A DNA stretch of 21,217 nt from Candidatus Kaiserbacteria bacterium (GTDB taxonomy: Bacteria; Patescibacteriota; Minisyncoccia; Phycocordibacterales; UBA12088), in assembly GCA_007116405.1 (NCBI GenBank), contig SKIN01000020.1, positions 1-21,217 of the forward strand, in the 5' to 3' direction. Both the position numbers and the translations under genes were made by a program. The notes under the pieces were generated by a model. It did no database searches, had not been told where the DNA came from, and saw only the letters and a list, made by a program, of their open reading frames with translations. Of the stretch, positions 5,467-13,543 are shown one piece after another (the stretch's first letter is position 1; each line of letters begins with the position of its first letter).

Positions 5467-7626
5467 ATGGTAAAAAAGACATTTTCCACCACGATCGGCG
5501 GCAAGGAAATGACCGCAGAGTTCAGTGATCTAGCGGAGCAGGCTAATGGTTCCGTACTCTTGCGGTACGGGAAGACGGTAGTGCTCGCGACCGCTTGCAT
5601 GAGCAGTAAAGAACGAAACGACATCGATTATTTTCCTCTGATGGTGGATTACGAGGAAAGGTACTACGCGGCAGGTCAGATACTCGGTTCCCGTTTCATG
5701 CGACGAGAGGGTAGGCCAAGTGAGGAGGCAATACTGTCGGGTCGCGTCGTTGACAGGACCATTCGACCCCTCTTTGATCACGATCTGCGTAATGAGATAC
5801 AAGTTGTTATCACGATTCTCTCCATAGACCAAGATGACCCGGATGTTATGGGTGTCATCGCGGCATCACTCGCACTCGGCGTGTCTGACATCCCGTGGAA
5901 TGGGCCGGTATCGGCGGTTCGCATCGGAAAGACACGATCGGGAGAAATGATCATCAACCCCACATACGAAGACAGGGCACAAGAGGAGTACCTGTACGAC
6001 TTGCTTGCGTGTGGCAAAGAAGAGACGCTGAACATGATAGAGCTTGGCGCAAGTGAAGCGAGTGAGCAAGACCTGGGGGACGCCTTCGACAAGGCGGTTT
6101 CCATACATAAGGAGTTGGAGACGTGGCAGAATGAGATCATTGCGACACTCGGAAAAGAGAAGAAGGCCGTCGCCACACCGGAGGCGCTGCCTGAACTCGA
6201 ACGCCTCTTTGAAGATTCGATCGCTCCTCGTTTGGCAGAGTACGTGTTCTCGGGAGAGCCGGGATACAGCAAGATACGCGTACTGGAGACAGAGTGGCAA
6301 GACCTGGTGGCAGAAAAATTGCCGGACGTATCCAAGAAACGTGTTGCTGACCTCTTTGAGGAAAAACTGGATGCGTGCATGCAGAAGGGTGCTGTCGAGG
6401 AAGGAAAGCGGGCGGATGGAAGGGCAATGGATGAGGTGCGCCCACTGTACGCGCAGGCAGGTGGCGTTTCGGACATCCTTCACGGCTCAGGCATATTCTA
6501 CCGAGGTGGTACACACGTATTTACAGCGCTCACCCTTGGCGGTCCGGGTGACACCCTCATTGTCGACACTATCGAACACTCAGACGAGCAGAAGCGCTTT
6601 ATGCACCACTACAACTTCCCTCCGTACTCTGTCGGAGAGGTGGGGCGTTTGGGTGGCTTGAACAGGCGCGCGGTCGGACACGGCGCGCTGGCGCAGAAGG
6701 CAATAGAGCCGGTATTGCCCAGCAAGGATGAATTTCCTTACACTATCCGTTTGGTCTCGGAGTGTATGGCCAGCAACGGGAGCACCTCTCAGGGGGCGAC
6801 CTGCGCATCCACTATTGCGCTGATGGATGGAGGCGTACCTATCAAGAGGCCTGTTGCCGGTATTGCAATGGGTTTGATGGAAAGCGAGGGGAAACACGCT
6901 GTACTCACCGATATTCAAGGTCCGGAAGACCACCACGGGCATATGGACTTCAAGGTGGCGGGTACGCGCGAGGGTGTTACCGCGATACAAATGGACATTA
7001 AACTGGATGGCATACCGGTCCCCATACTCAAAGAGGCTCTCGTGGGGGCAAAGAAAGCGAGACTGGAGATACTTGACGTCATAGAAAACGAGATACCCAA
7101 GCCGCGGGCAAACATATCACCACTTGCACCAAAGATACTCACCATGAAGGTGAAGGTGGACCAAATAGGACTTGTCATAGGAAGTGGGGGAAAGACCATC
7201 AATGGCATCAAAGAAGAGGCGGGGGTCACGGATATCACCATTGAAGATGACGGCAGCATCTTTATCACCGGCAAGAATGGCAGTGCAGAGAAAGCGCTCG
7301 CGATGATAGAGGCGCTCGTGCGTGAATATGTGCCGGGTGAGATGTGTGAAGGTGAGGTGACACGGATCCTCGACTTTGGAGCATTTGTGAAAATAGGGCC
7401 GAACGCCGAAGGTATGGTGCACATCTCCGAGATAGCACCGTTCAGAATTGAACGTATACGTGACGCCCTCGCGGAAGGCGAGCAGGTGAAAGTGGTGGTG
7501 AAAGAGGTGGATGAAAAAGGCCGCATCAACCTCTCTATCAAACGCGCTGATCCGGGGTTTGCAGAACGAAAGGGTCTGAAGCAGTCGACGCAAGCTCCAC
7601 AGATGAGACGTCCGGAGGCACGATAG
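5467..7626 (+). CDS. pnp: Polyribonucleotide nucleotidyltransferase (PNPase)
   Basis: A 719-residue phosphorolytic 3'-5' exoribonuclease, full length for the family; it normally forms a ring trimer. Domains in order: first RNase PH-like domain (about 1-140; VLLRYGKTVVLATA, YAAGQILGSRFMRREGRPSE), the all-helical linker domain (about 145-235), and the second catalytic RNase PH domain (about 305-540). The latter carries the phosphate/active-site segments SNGSTSQGATCAS and TDIQGPEDHHGHMDFKVAG, whose Asp residues match the metal site. A KH domain (about 552-612; GLVIGSGGKTINGIKEEAG) and an S1 domain (about 618-690; GEVTRILDFGAFVKIGPNAEGMVHISE) follow, then a short basic tail. No Shine-Dalgarno sequence precedes the ATG. 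It has its own extended -10 promoter and a structured leader. No clear terminator follows; the next gene starts 78 bp on with its own -10. Confidence 0.98.
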   Translation: MVKKTFSTTIGGKEMTAEFSDLAEQANGSVLLRYGKTVVLATACMSSKERNDIDYFPLMVDYEERYYAAGQILGSRFMRREGRPSEEAILSGRVVDRTIRPLFDHDLRNEIQVVITILSIDQDDPDVMGVIAASLALGVSDIPWNGPVSAVRIGKTRSGEMIINPTYEDRAQEEYLYDLLACGKEETLNMIELGASEASEQDLGDAFDKAVSIHKELETWQNEIIATLGKEKKAVATPEALPELERLFEDSIAPRLAEYVFSGEPGYSKIRVLETEWQDLVAEKLPDVSKKRVADLFEEKLDACMQKGAVEEGKRADGRAMDEVRPLYAQAGGVSDILHGSGIFYRGGTHVFTALTLGGPGDTLIVDTIEHSDEQKRFMHHYNFPPYSVGEVGRLGGLNRRAVGHGALAQKAIEPVLPSKDEFPYTIRLVSECMASNGSTSQGATCASTIALMDGGVPIKRPVAGIAMGLMESEGKHAVLTDIQGPEDHHGHMDFKVAGTREGVTAIQMDIKLDGIPVPILKEALVGAKKARLEILDVIENEIPKPRANISPLAPKILTMKVKVDQIGLVIGSGGKTINGIKEEAGVTDITIEDDGSIFITGKNGSAEKALAMIEALVREYVPGEMCEGEVTRILDFGAFVKIGPNAEGMVHISEIAPFRIERIRDALAEGEQVKVVVKEVDEKGRINLSIKRADPGFAERKGLKQSTQAPQMRRPEAR

Positions 7627-7651
7627 GTATCAGTGTGCTCATTACACACCG

Positions 7652-7698
7652 TATGGATGCCATTGTATTGGCACGAAACGGCGTATCCATAGTACAAT
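7652..7698 (+). promoter_or_regulatory. Promoter and inverted repeats upstream of the 1265-residue protein
   Basis: TACAAT (7693-7698) ends 6 nt before the ATG at 7705, again predicting a leaderless mRNA. TTGGCA (7668-7673) is a possible -35 at a long 19-bp spacing. An outer repeat TATGGAT (7652-7658) / ATCCATA (7685-7691) and an inner TGCCA (7658-7662) / TGGCA (7669-7673) overlap the promoter. They could be an operator or a weak 3' hairpin for pnp. Confidence 0.45.
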
Positions 7699-7704
7699 GT
7701 CCGC

Positions 7705-10700
7705 ATGGATGGTGATCCGCGTTCTTATCGTGTGCCCGTGATACGTCTTAGTGATGTCTACACGGATGAGGAGGAGTCCGGAGCAGAAGCGTCTGAGGTG
7801 GTGACACCGTGGAACAAGAGCGCTCAGAGCACTACCGCACCCCCAGCAACGACACCACCACCCCAGCAACCAAGTCCCGCGCCAGTGGTCAAAAAAGAGG
7901 AGGAGCCGGAAGAAATCACAGGACCAGTCGTCACTCTCGATACAATTCAGGAAACACCGGCGGTGGCAGCGGCACAAAGTCCTCAGGCGGATCAATCCCA
8001 AGTACCACAACAAACCCAGCAAGCGGCCGCGTTCAACACACCACCGACGGCGATGGGGCAAGGCGCAACGCCTTTTCCCGCGCCCTCCCCAACTCCAGAC
8101 CCTCAAATGTCCCAAGGTCTTGAGTCTGAGCCGGCAACTCCGATTGACACTCCCTCAGACACTCTCGCGCCGGAGCTTGTGCAGGAGGACCTCCTACAAA
8201 AACTCAGACAACACAATGGGCCAATCTCGACACCAGAGCCCGAGCCCAATGAACAAGCTCCAGCCACTCTTTGGGAAAGGGCTCAGGCTGAAGGCGCGGA
8301 TGACGCAACAACCCCTGCACCATCCTTCTCTTTTGGTGACCAATCTCAGTCAACAAGCGACCCTCTTGCTAACGCAGGATTGCCTTCCGATGACTTGCCA
8401 GATATCTGGGAGCAGGCGTCGAAGCGGCCAACTCCACCGCCGTTCCCTAAACGAAAAGATCCGGTGCCCACTCCTACGGAAAACCCCACTGTGTCTGAAG
8501 CACCTGTGCCCACGACACCTTTCTCAGTGGCACCTTCGGGTATCTCTGATACCACCGCACAACAGGAGCTGGGGGGTTGGCCTGCACCGACGATACCCGC
8601 ACAGGGAACAGAAGCTGATGTGCCGTCTGAGCCGACACCACAGGAATTCATACCGCAGACACCAACCAGCATACCCACGCCGGCCGCACCGGCACCACCC
8701 GCGCACATAGTTACACCACCTCCCGCACCAGCACCAATGAGTCCACCTGCAACCACACCTTTCCCCCCGGCACCACCTCCGGCGTCCCCACTCCCCCCAC
8801 AGCCGAGTATCCAGCCGACATCACTTGCTGCACCCGCACCGCAAGCGAGCACGGAACAGCCTGTACCGGAAAAACCGGTCTTGGGCACACCAACGAACGA
8901 ACCGCTCCCGCCGGTACGATCAACACCTACCACTCCTCCGTCAAGCACTCAACTCGCTGCGCCCGAGTCACCAGTGATGTCCGACACACCCCTCGCCCCC
9001 ATCGCGAACGACGCCGCGCCGACAACAAATGATGCGCCTGTCGAGACTCCTCCCAGGGCGGCCGCTATTCCTTCTGAACCCGCACCAGCACCTTCCGTTG
9101 CGGTACCACCCGTGGCCACATCCCCTATCGTCCCAAAAATGGATGATATGGTGCCGCAGGGCGAGCCCGTAGTCCCCCGCATACAGGAGGAGGGCGTCGG
9201 TACGGTGCCGATACGTCGCGCAGAACCGACGGCTCCGGTCTTAGAACAAACAGCGGTGGTACCGGAGGATGGCGCCATGCCAACGCCGGTACCTGAGACC
9301 CCACCCACAGAAAGCACACCACCCGAAGCGTCACGCACCCTGGAACCGTCATCTGACACAGGAGGTGTCATATCGAACGTGATGAAAGCATTTGGTGTGC
9401 ATGACACCAAGGGTGACGCACCGGAAGAGCAAGCGCTGCCTACCACAACACCACCGTCACCCCCAGTACCGCTGCCGCCTGCGGAAGGTGCGCGCACACC
9501 TGAGTTGCTATCCACACCTCATCAGCCTGCGGAAACAGAAACGGCACCCGATGGCCCCGGGGTTCTCTCGAACGTCATGAAAGCCTTTGGTGTTCAGGCG
9601 ACAACAGAGCAGGGAGTGCAATCTCATGAGATGGATGAAGCACGTCCAGACGAAACAGTGAACACCCCTGTAACACTGCCCACGGAACACGAGTTTTCAA
9701 CCGCAAACACGCCGTCCGCGCCTCGAAGTGCTCGACCTATTCGACCAAGTATGGATGGTGTGCGCACCACCCCTTCAGCAAAAGACATCCTCATGAAGGA
9801 GGTACATACGCCCGAGGAAGACGACCCACTGGATATGTGGGGTGCTGCTGCCCGTAAACCGAAGCGACCAGCGCCACAAAAAACGCTCGAACCGGAACCT
9901 TTCGCGGCTGATCAGCAGGAGAAAGAGATGAGTGAGGCGTCATCATCCCCATGGGGTATCGCCCCGTCCTCAACGCCCACACACACTCCTCGCGATCAAA
10001 ATGACGACCCTCTTGATATGTGGGGTGAAGGCGCGTCGTCTCCCGAGACACCGCACACGCCAGGTTTCGACGATGTAGAGCATATCCTCCCGGAGGCAGG
10101 CGACCTGGACAGTCTGGATGAGGATCTCGCGGCTCGAGACTCTCTCTCCCCGCTACCCGATTCAAACGATATCTACACCAAAGATGCTAAGAAAAAAGAC
10201 GTTACACCGGCACAACCTTCAGCCGAACGACCGGCGACCGGCACAAGTCTTTCCGACCTCCGGGAACGCGTACTGAAACAGAGCGTTCAAGACAAAGCAC
10301 CCGTACGGAAACCCGTAGCACCCACCCCCGCAGGGAATGCGGATGATCTGTCGGCGACACATGGGCTTGTGAGTGGTAGGACAAATGTTGGCACGACCTC
10401 AAATTCACCTGCTGGGCCTGGGACTCCACACGCGAAGGCTATCGCGGGAGTGGCACAAGAACTGAAGAACATGGGGAGTGGTGACACCGCCAAGGAGAAG
10501 GGCCACCCATCAAATGTACCAAAATCTCATAGCTCCCTCCCGGTCGTCCGCACATTCCGTGCTGATGTGGAGGCGGCGGTGACCCAGGGGAAGGTTAGTA
10601 TGGTAGGTATGATAAGTGCCGAGGAGAAACGTAGGAGTGGGGACAATGGTGGCATTAAGGCACGCAATGTCATTCGATCACGCCTGTCAGCAAAAGCGTA

Positions 10701-11502
10701 TATCATGCTTGGTGCCGCACTTGTGTTCCTAACAACCATACTTTTGGTCGCAGGCGTTATCATTTACATGGTCTGGGTGCGACCCTACCTTGGTTCTTTG
10801 GCACAGAGTACCGTAAGTACGGAACGGATGGTCAGCATTAGCATTGAAGGAAAGAGTGGGTCGGTCATACTCGCAGAGCTCGCAGCACTTCGTGATGAAA
10901 CTCAATATACTCGGGGCACCATGACGGAAGTACGGCCGTATCGCAGTCTTGCTGAGGACGGATCGGCGCACGAGCGAAACCGAGTTCCTGCACCGGAATT
11001 CTTACGTCTTGTTGCCCCGAACACACCCCCTCAGCTCCTTGGGGCTTTGCGTGATGAATTCGTGCTTGGTTTTCATCAGACAGAATCAAGTCAGGCATTT
11101 CTCATATTGCTGTTGAAGGATGACCAGTTCGGTCCGGCTCGCGCGGGTATGGTTGCCTGGGAACGGGGAATGGCACGCGAACTCTCACCTCTGTTTGGTG
11201 ATTACGATGTACTGCGTGAGTCCCAGGCACCAACATGGTTTGCGACGGTTGCCCGACCGGAGGAGGACGGTACCGCGACCGACACGCCGCAGACGCTGTC
11301 GCCCCCACCCTCAGATCAATCTCAAGTAACAGATCCTGTGTTCAGAGACCACTCGGTTGCTAATATCGCCACCAGGGCCATAATTGACCGATCCGGAAAT
11401 GTTCATCTTTTATGGAGCACCACTGACCAAGCGACCGTTGTCATTGTGACCGATCCCGCAACTCTTCGTGATATACAGATGCGACGGGGGGTAGGGTACT
11501 GA
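7705..11502 (+). CDS. Large Pro/Thr-rich single-pass membrane protein with extracytoplasmic C-terminal domain
   Basis: This 1265-residue protein has no function I can name. Residues 1 to about 940 are low-complexity and rich in Pro, Thr, Ala, Ser, Glu and Asp, so almost certainly disordered. Embedded motifs recur: SNVMKAFGV twice (554-565 and 619-630) and Trp motifs at W190 (LWERA), W235 (DIWEQA), W712 and W773 (both in DDPLDMWG). A more conserved-looking segment starts near residue 945 (SLPVVRTFRADVEAAVTQGKVSMV). One membrane helix follows at about 998-1023 (YIMLGAALVFLTTILLVAGV), preceded by basic residues, so the long N-terminus should be cytoplasmic. The last ~240 residues are folded and outside (FHQTESSQAFLILLL, MVAWERGMARELSPLFG, VHLLWSTTDQATVVIVTD). 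I recall the segment before the helix and the C-terminal domain as recurring in Parcubacteria hypothetical proteins (from memory). A surface or scaffold role is inference. The predicted mRNA is leaderless. Confidence 0.9.
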   Translation: MDGDPRSYRVPVIRLSDVYTDEEESGAEASEVVTPWNKSAQSTTAPPATTPPPQQPSPAPVVKKEEEPEEITGPVVTLDTIQETPAVAAAQSPQADQSQVPQQTQQAAAFNTPPTAMGQGATPFPAPSPTPDPQMSQGLESEPATPIDTPSDTLAPELVQEDLLQKLRQHNGPISTPEPEPNEQAPATLWERAQAEGADDATTPAPSFSFGDQSQSTSDPLANAGLPSDDLPDIWEQASKRPTPPPFPKRKDPVPTPTENPTVSEAPVPTTPFSVAPSGISDTTAQQELGGWPAPTIPAQGTEADVPSEPTPQEFIPQTPTSIPTPAAPAPPAHIVTPPPAPAPMSPPATTPFPPAPPPASPLPPQPSIQPTSLAAPAPQASTEQPVPEKPVLGTPTNEPLPPVRSTPTTPPSSTQLAAPESPVMSDTPLAPIANDAAPTTNDAPVETPPRAAAIPSEPAPAPSVAVPPVATSPIVPKMDDMVPQGEPVVPRIQEEGVGTVPIRRAEPTAPVLEQTAVVPEDGAMPTPVPETPPTESTPPEASRTLEPSSDTGGVISNVMKAFGVHDTKGDAPEEQALPTTTPPSPPVPLPPAEGARTPELLSTPHQPAETETAPDGPGVLSNVMKAFGVQATTEQGVQSHEMDEARPDETVNTPVTLPTEHEFSTANTPSAPRSARPIRPSMDGVRTTPSAKDILMKEVHTPEEDDPLDMWGAAARKPKRPAPQKTLEPEPFAADQQEKEMSEASSSPWGIAPSSTPTHTPRDQNDDPLDMWGEGASSPETPHTPGFDDVEHILPEAGDLDSLDEDLAARDSLSPLPDSNDIYTKDAKKKDVTPAQPSAERPATGTSLSDLRERVLKQSVQDKAPVRKPVAPTPAGNADDLSATHGLVSGRTNVGTTSNSPAGPGTPHAKAIAGVAQELKNMGSGDTAKEKGHPSNVPKSHSSLPVVRTFRADVEAAVTQGKVSMVGMISAEEKRRSGDNGGIKARNVIRSRLSAKAYIMLGAALVFLTTILLVAGVIIYMVWVRPYLGSLAQSTVSTERMVSISIEGKSGSVILAELAALRDETQYTRGTMTEVRPYRSLAEDGSAHERNRVPAPEFLRLVAPNTPPQLLGALRDEFVLGFHQTESSQAFLILLLKDDQFGPARAGMVAWERGMARELSPLFGDYDVLRESQAPTWFATVARPEEDGTATDTPQTLSPPPSDQSQVTDPVFRDHSVANIATRAIIDRSGNVHLLWSTTDQATVVIVTDPATLRDIQMRRGVGY

Positions 11503-11526
11503 TCAACGTCGTGATTGGCACCACAC

Positions 11527-11555
11527 TTGCCACGCGTGGCGCTTACACGTACACT
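11527..11555 (+). promoter_or_regulatory. Promoter of the DksA/TraR-like gene, predicting a leaderless mRNA
   Basis: TTGCCA (11527-11532), 17 bp, TACACT (11550-11555), 6 nt, ATG at 11562. This is the same geometry as rpsO and the cleanest example in the window. Confidence 0.65.
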
Positions 11556-11561
11556 TACATC

Positions 11562-11939
11562 ATGAAAGACCCAGAATACTACAAAAAACGGCTTGAGGAT
11601 GAACGTGACACCCTTCTACAAGAGCTCGAGCGCATCGCCGTGCCCGACCCGGAAAATCCGGAGAACTGGATACTCAAAGCCCCGGACCTCGACATCATGG
11701 AAGCGGATCAAAATGAAGCTGCCGACCGCACCGAGGAGGTGCATATCGATTCAATAGTGCTTGATGAGCTTGAGGGGAGGTATCGCCTCATACTGCACGC
11801 ATTACGTAAGTTTGAAACGGGCACCTACGGCATATGTGAAGAGTCCGGCGCCCCGATCGAGGAAGACCGTCTCGACGCGAACCCGGCCGCCCGTACCTGC
11901 AAGAAACACCTTAGCGCAACAGACGATCGCGCTTTATAA
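11562..11939 (+). CDS. DksA/TraR-type zinc-finger-like regulator
   Basis: A 125-residue protein with the DksA/TraR layout: a charged helical N-terminal part (about 1-30), a middle segment (VHIDSIVLDELEGRYRLILHALRKFETGTYG) and the C-terminal signature YGICEESGAPIEEDRLDANPAARTCKKHL. Family members bind the RNA polymerase secondary channel and tune transcription. The usual four zinc ligands CxxC...CxxC appear here as C92, S95, C113 and H116, so the site is degenerate and may not bind zinc in the normal way. The start at MKDPEYYKKRL is chosen because the family begins near there and the -10 ends 6 nt upstream; a GTG 17 codons up would place the promoter inside the gene. comM follows after 24 bp, so the two are probably co-transcribed. 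Confidence 0.88.
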   Translation: MKDPEYYKKRLEDERDTLLQELERIAVPDPENPENWILKAPDLDIMEADQNEAADRTEEVHIDSIVLDELEGRYRLILHALRKFETGTYGICEESGAPIEEDRLDANPAARTCKKHLSATDDRAL

Positions 11940-11963
11940 GGTAACAACCCACAACAGCCCCAT

Positions 11964-13493
11964 ATGGGATGCGCTCGTATCTATAGCGCCCAACCTGTCT
12001 ACCTTGACGCGGAACAGGTGACCATCGAAGCAGACCTCTCACGAGGTCTCCATTCTTTTTCAGTGGTCGGTCTGGGAGATAAAGCCGTCGATGAAAGCCG
12101 AGAACGAGTCGGCGCAGCACTTAAGAACTCGGGGTTCGAGTCACCAAAACACACAAGTAAACGAGTTGTTGTGTCCCTCGCCCCGGCATACCTAAAGAAG
12201 GAAGGTCCACGCTTCGACCTGCCAATAGCCCTTGCGTACCTCATTGCGTCGGAGCAGATCGCATTCGATGTGAATGGAATCCTCTTTCTGGGAGAGCTCT
12301 CACTCGAGGGTGAGGTGCGGCCAGTGCGGGGGGTGTTGTCACTTGCACGCTATGCCAGGGACCACGGGTTTCACACCATGGTCGTTCCGGCACAAAACGC
12401 CACAGAAGCGGCGCTCATTGCAGACATCGCCGTGCTGCCCGTACATACACTGACCGACGTGGTTGCCCACTTTGACACGACGGGAGTGCGCCCAAAGAAG
12501 CTCATCACCCCGCAGCAACCGACACCGTTCCATGACACCGTCCACACCGACAGTGCCGACCTTATCGACATCCGCGGTCAAGAAACCGCCAAACGAGGAC
12601 TTGAAATAGCTGCCGCCGGACGCCACAACATTGTGTTGTATGGTCCTCCGGGTACCGGCAAGACGATGCTGGCGCGAGCACTTCGTGGTATTCTCCCCCC
12701 ACTCTCATTTGAAGAGGCGCTTGAGGCGACCACCATTCATTCCGTTGCCGGCACCTTGCAGGACGTTATCATCTCAGCCCCACCGTTCCGTTCCCCACAT
12801 CACTCGGCGTCTCACGTCGCAATCGTCGGTGGAGGTACGATACCTCGGCCGGGAGAGGCGACACTTGCCCATAGAGGCGTACTGTTCCTCGACGAGTTCC
12901 CTGAGTTCGAGCGCCGAGTCATTGACGGTCTGCGCGAGCCACTGGAGGACAAGGTCATATCAGTCTCTCGAGCGAAAGGCTCTGTATCATTTCCGGCAAA
13001 CTTCATACTTGTCGCCGCGATGAACCCGAACAGGGAGCGTGGGGAAGGAAGGCTGAGCGAACTCGACAGGGAGCGACTGAAGAAAAAGATATCGGGCCCC
13101 GTTGTTGATAGGATCGATATGTGGATTGAGGTGTCGCATATTGAGCACGAGAAGCTCAAAACACGGGACGCTGCGGCTGTCTCCGGTGACCGCTCAGTGG
13201 ATGTACGCGAGCGTGTTCGTTCGGCACGAGAGACACAGCAACGCCGTTTCGGGGACACACTGCGAACCAATGCGGACATGGGGGTTCGTGACATCGACGA
13301 ACACGCGCTACTTACGCCGGAGGCTGAACGTGTCCTGCAGCGTGCCGGCAGTGCGTACAAGCTCTCACCCCGCACCTACCATCGCACTATCAAACTTGCC
13401 CGCACCATCGCTGACCTGGCACCATCCGAAAAGATACTGGAGGCGCACATCTTGGAGGCAATGACATATCGGCCGAAAGACCTCTTTGATTGA
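11964..13493 (+). CDS. comM: ComM/YifB family AAA+ ATPase (Mg-chelatase-like)
   Basis: A 509-residue ATPase. In other bacteria ComM is a hexameric helicase promoting branch migration during natural transformation. The N-terminal ChlI-like domain spans about 1-170 (FSVVGLGDKAVDESRERVGAALKNSG, RFDLPIALAYL, GELSLEGEVRPVRG). The AAA+ core has IRGQETAKRGLEIAAAGRHN, Walker A GPPGTGKT (227-234) and Walker B VLFLDE (306-311). It also has the PFRSPHHSAS motif and SGPVVDRIDMWIEV, and a C-terminal helical lid (about 430-509). The zinc-cysteine cluster that normally follows AAMNP (CPCG and further cysteines) is absent: residues 351-377 read AAMNPNRERGEG and continue with charged residues to KKKISG. Length is otherwise normal. 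No Shine-Dalgarno sequence is present, and the gene is likely in an operon with the DksA/TraR-like gene. Presence of this gene hints at DNA uptake competence (inference). Confidence 0.95.
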   Translation: MGCARIYSAQPVYLDAEQVTIEADLSRGLHSFSVVGLGDKAVDESRERVGAALKNSGFESPKHTSKRVVVSLAPAYLKKEGPRFDLPIALAYLIASEQIAFDVNGILFLGELSLEGEVRPVRGVLSLARYARDHGFHTMVVPAQNATEAALIADIAVLPVHTLTDVVAHFDTTGVRPKKLITPQQPTPFHDTVHTDSADLIDIRGQETAKRGLEIAAAGRHNIVLYGPPGTGKTMLARALRGILPPLSFEEALEATTIHSVAGTLQDVIISAPPFRSPHHSASHVAIVGGGTIPRPGEATLAHRGVLFLDEFPEFERRVIDGLREPLEDKVISVSRAKGSVSFPANFILVAAMNPNRERGEGRLSELDRERLKKKISGPVVDRIDMWIEVSHIEHEKLKTRDAAAVSGDRSVDVRERVRSARETQQRRFGDTLRTNADMGVRDIDEHALLTPEAERVLQRAGSAYKLSPRTYHRTIKLARTIADLAPSEKILEAHILEAMTYRPKDLFD

Positions 13494-13514
13494 CCTCACA
13501 GGGTAGGGGAAACA

Positions 13515-13543
13515 AAAAAGCGACCTTTGAAAGGTCGCTTTTT
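13515..13543. terminator. Bidirectional terminator between comM and the convergent peptidase gene
   Basis: AAAAAGCGACCTTT (13515-13528) and AAAGGTCGCTTTTT (13530-13543) form a near-perfect palindrome around one G, with A/T tracts on both sides. It serves comM on the plus strand. On the minus strand it overlaps the last codon position and stop of the peptidase gene. Confidence 0.9.

Noticed and set aside
5778..6483. Long antisense frames inside pnp
   Set aside because: pnp is a full-length, highly conserved gene on the plus strand; the antisense translations are Ser/Arg-rich with no family features.
8346..9515. Two long back-to-back antisense frames (about 200 and 188 codons)
   Set aside because: They are the complement of the Pro/Thr-rich coding sequence, giving Gly/Val/Ser-rich translations with few stops; shadow frames.
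12131..12142. GGGGTTCGAGTC, like a tRNA T-arm loop
   Set aside because: Lies inside the conserved N-terminal domain of comM, with no acceptor or anticodon stem around it.
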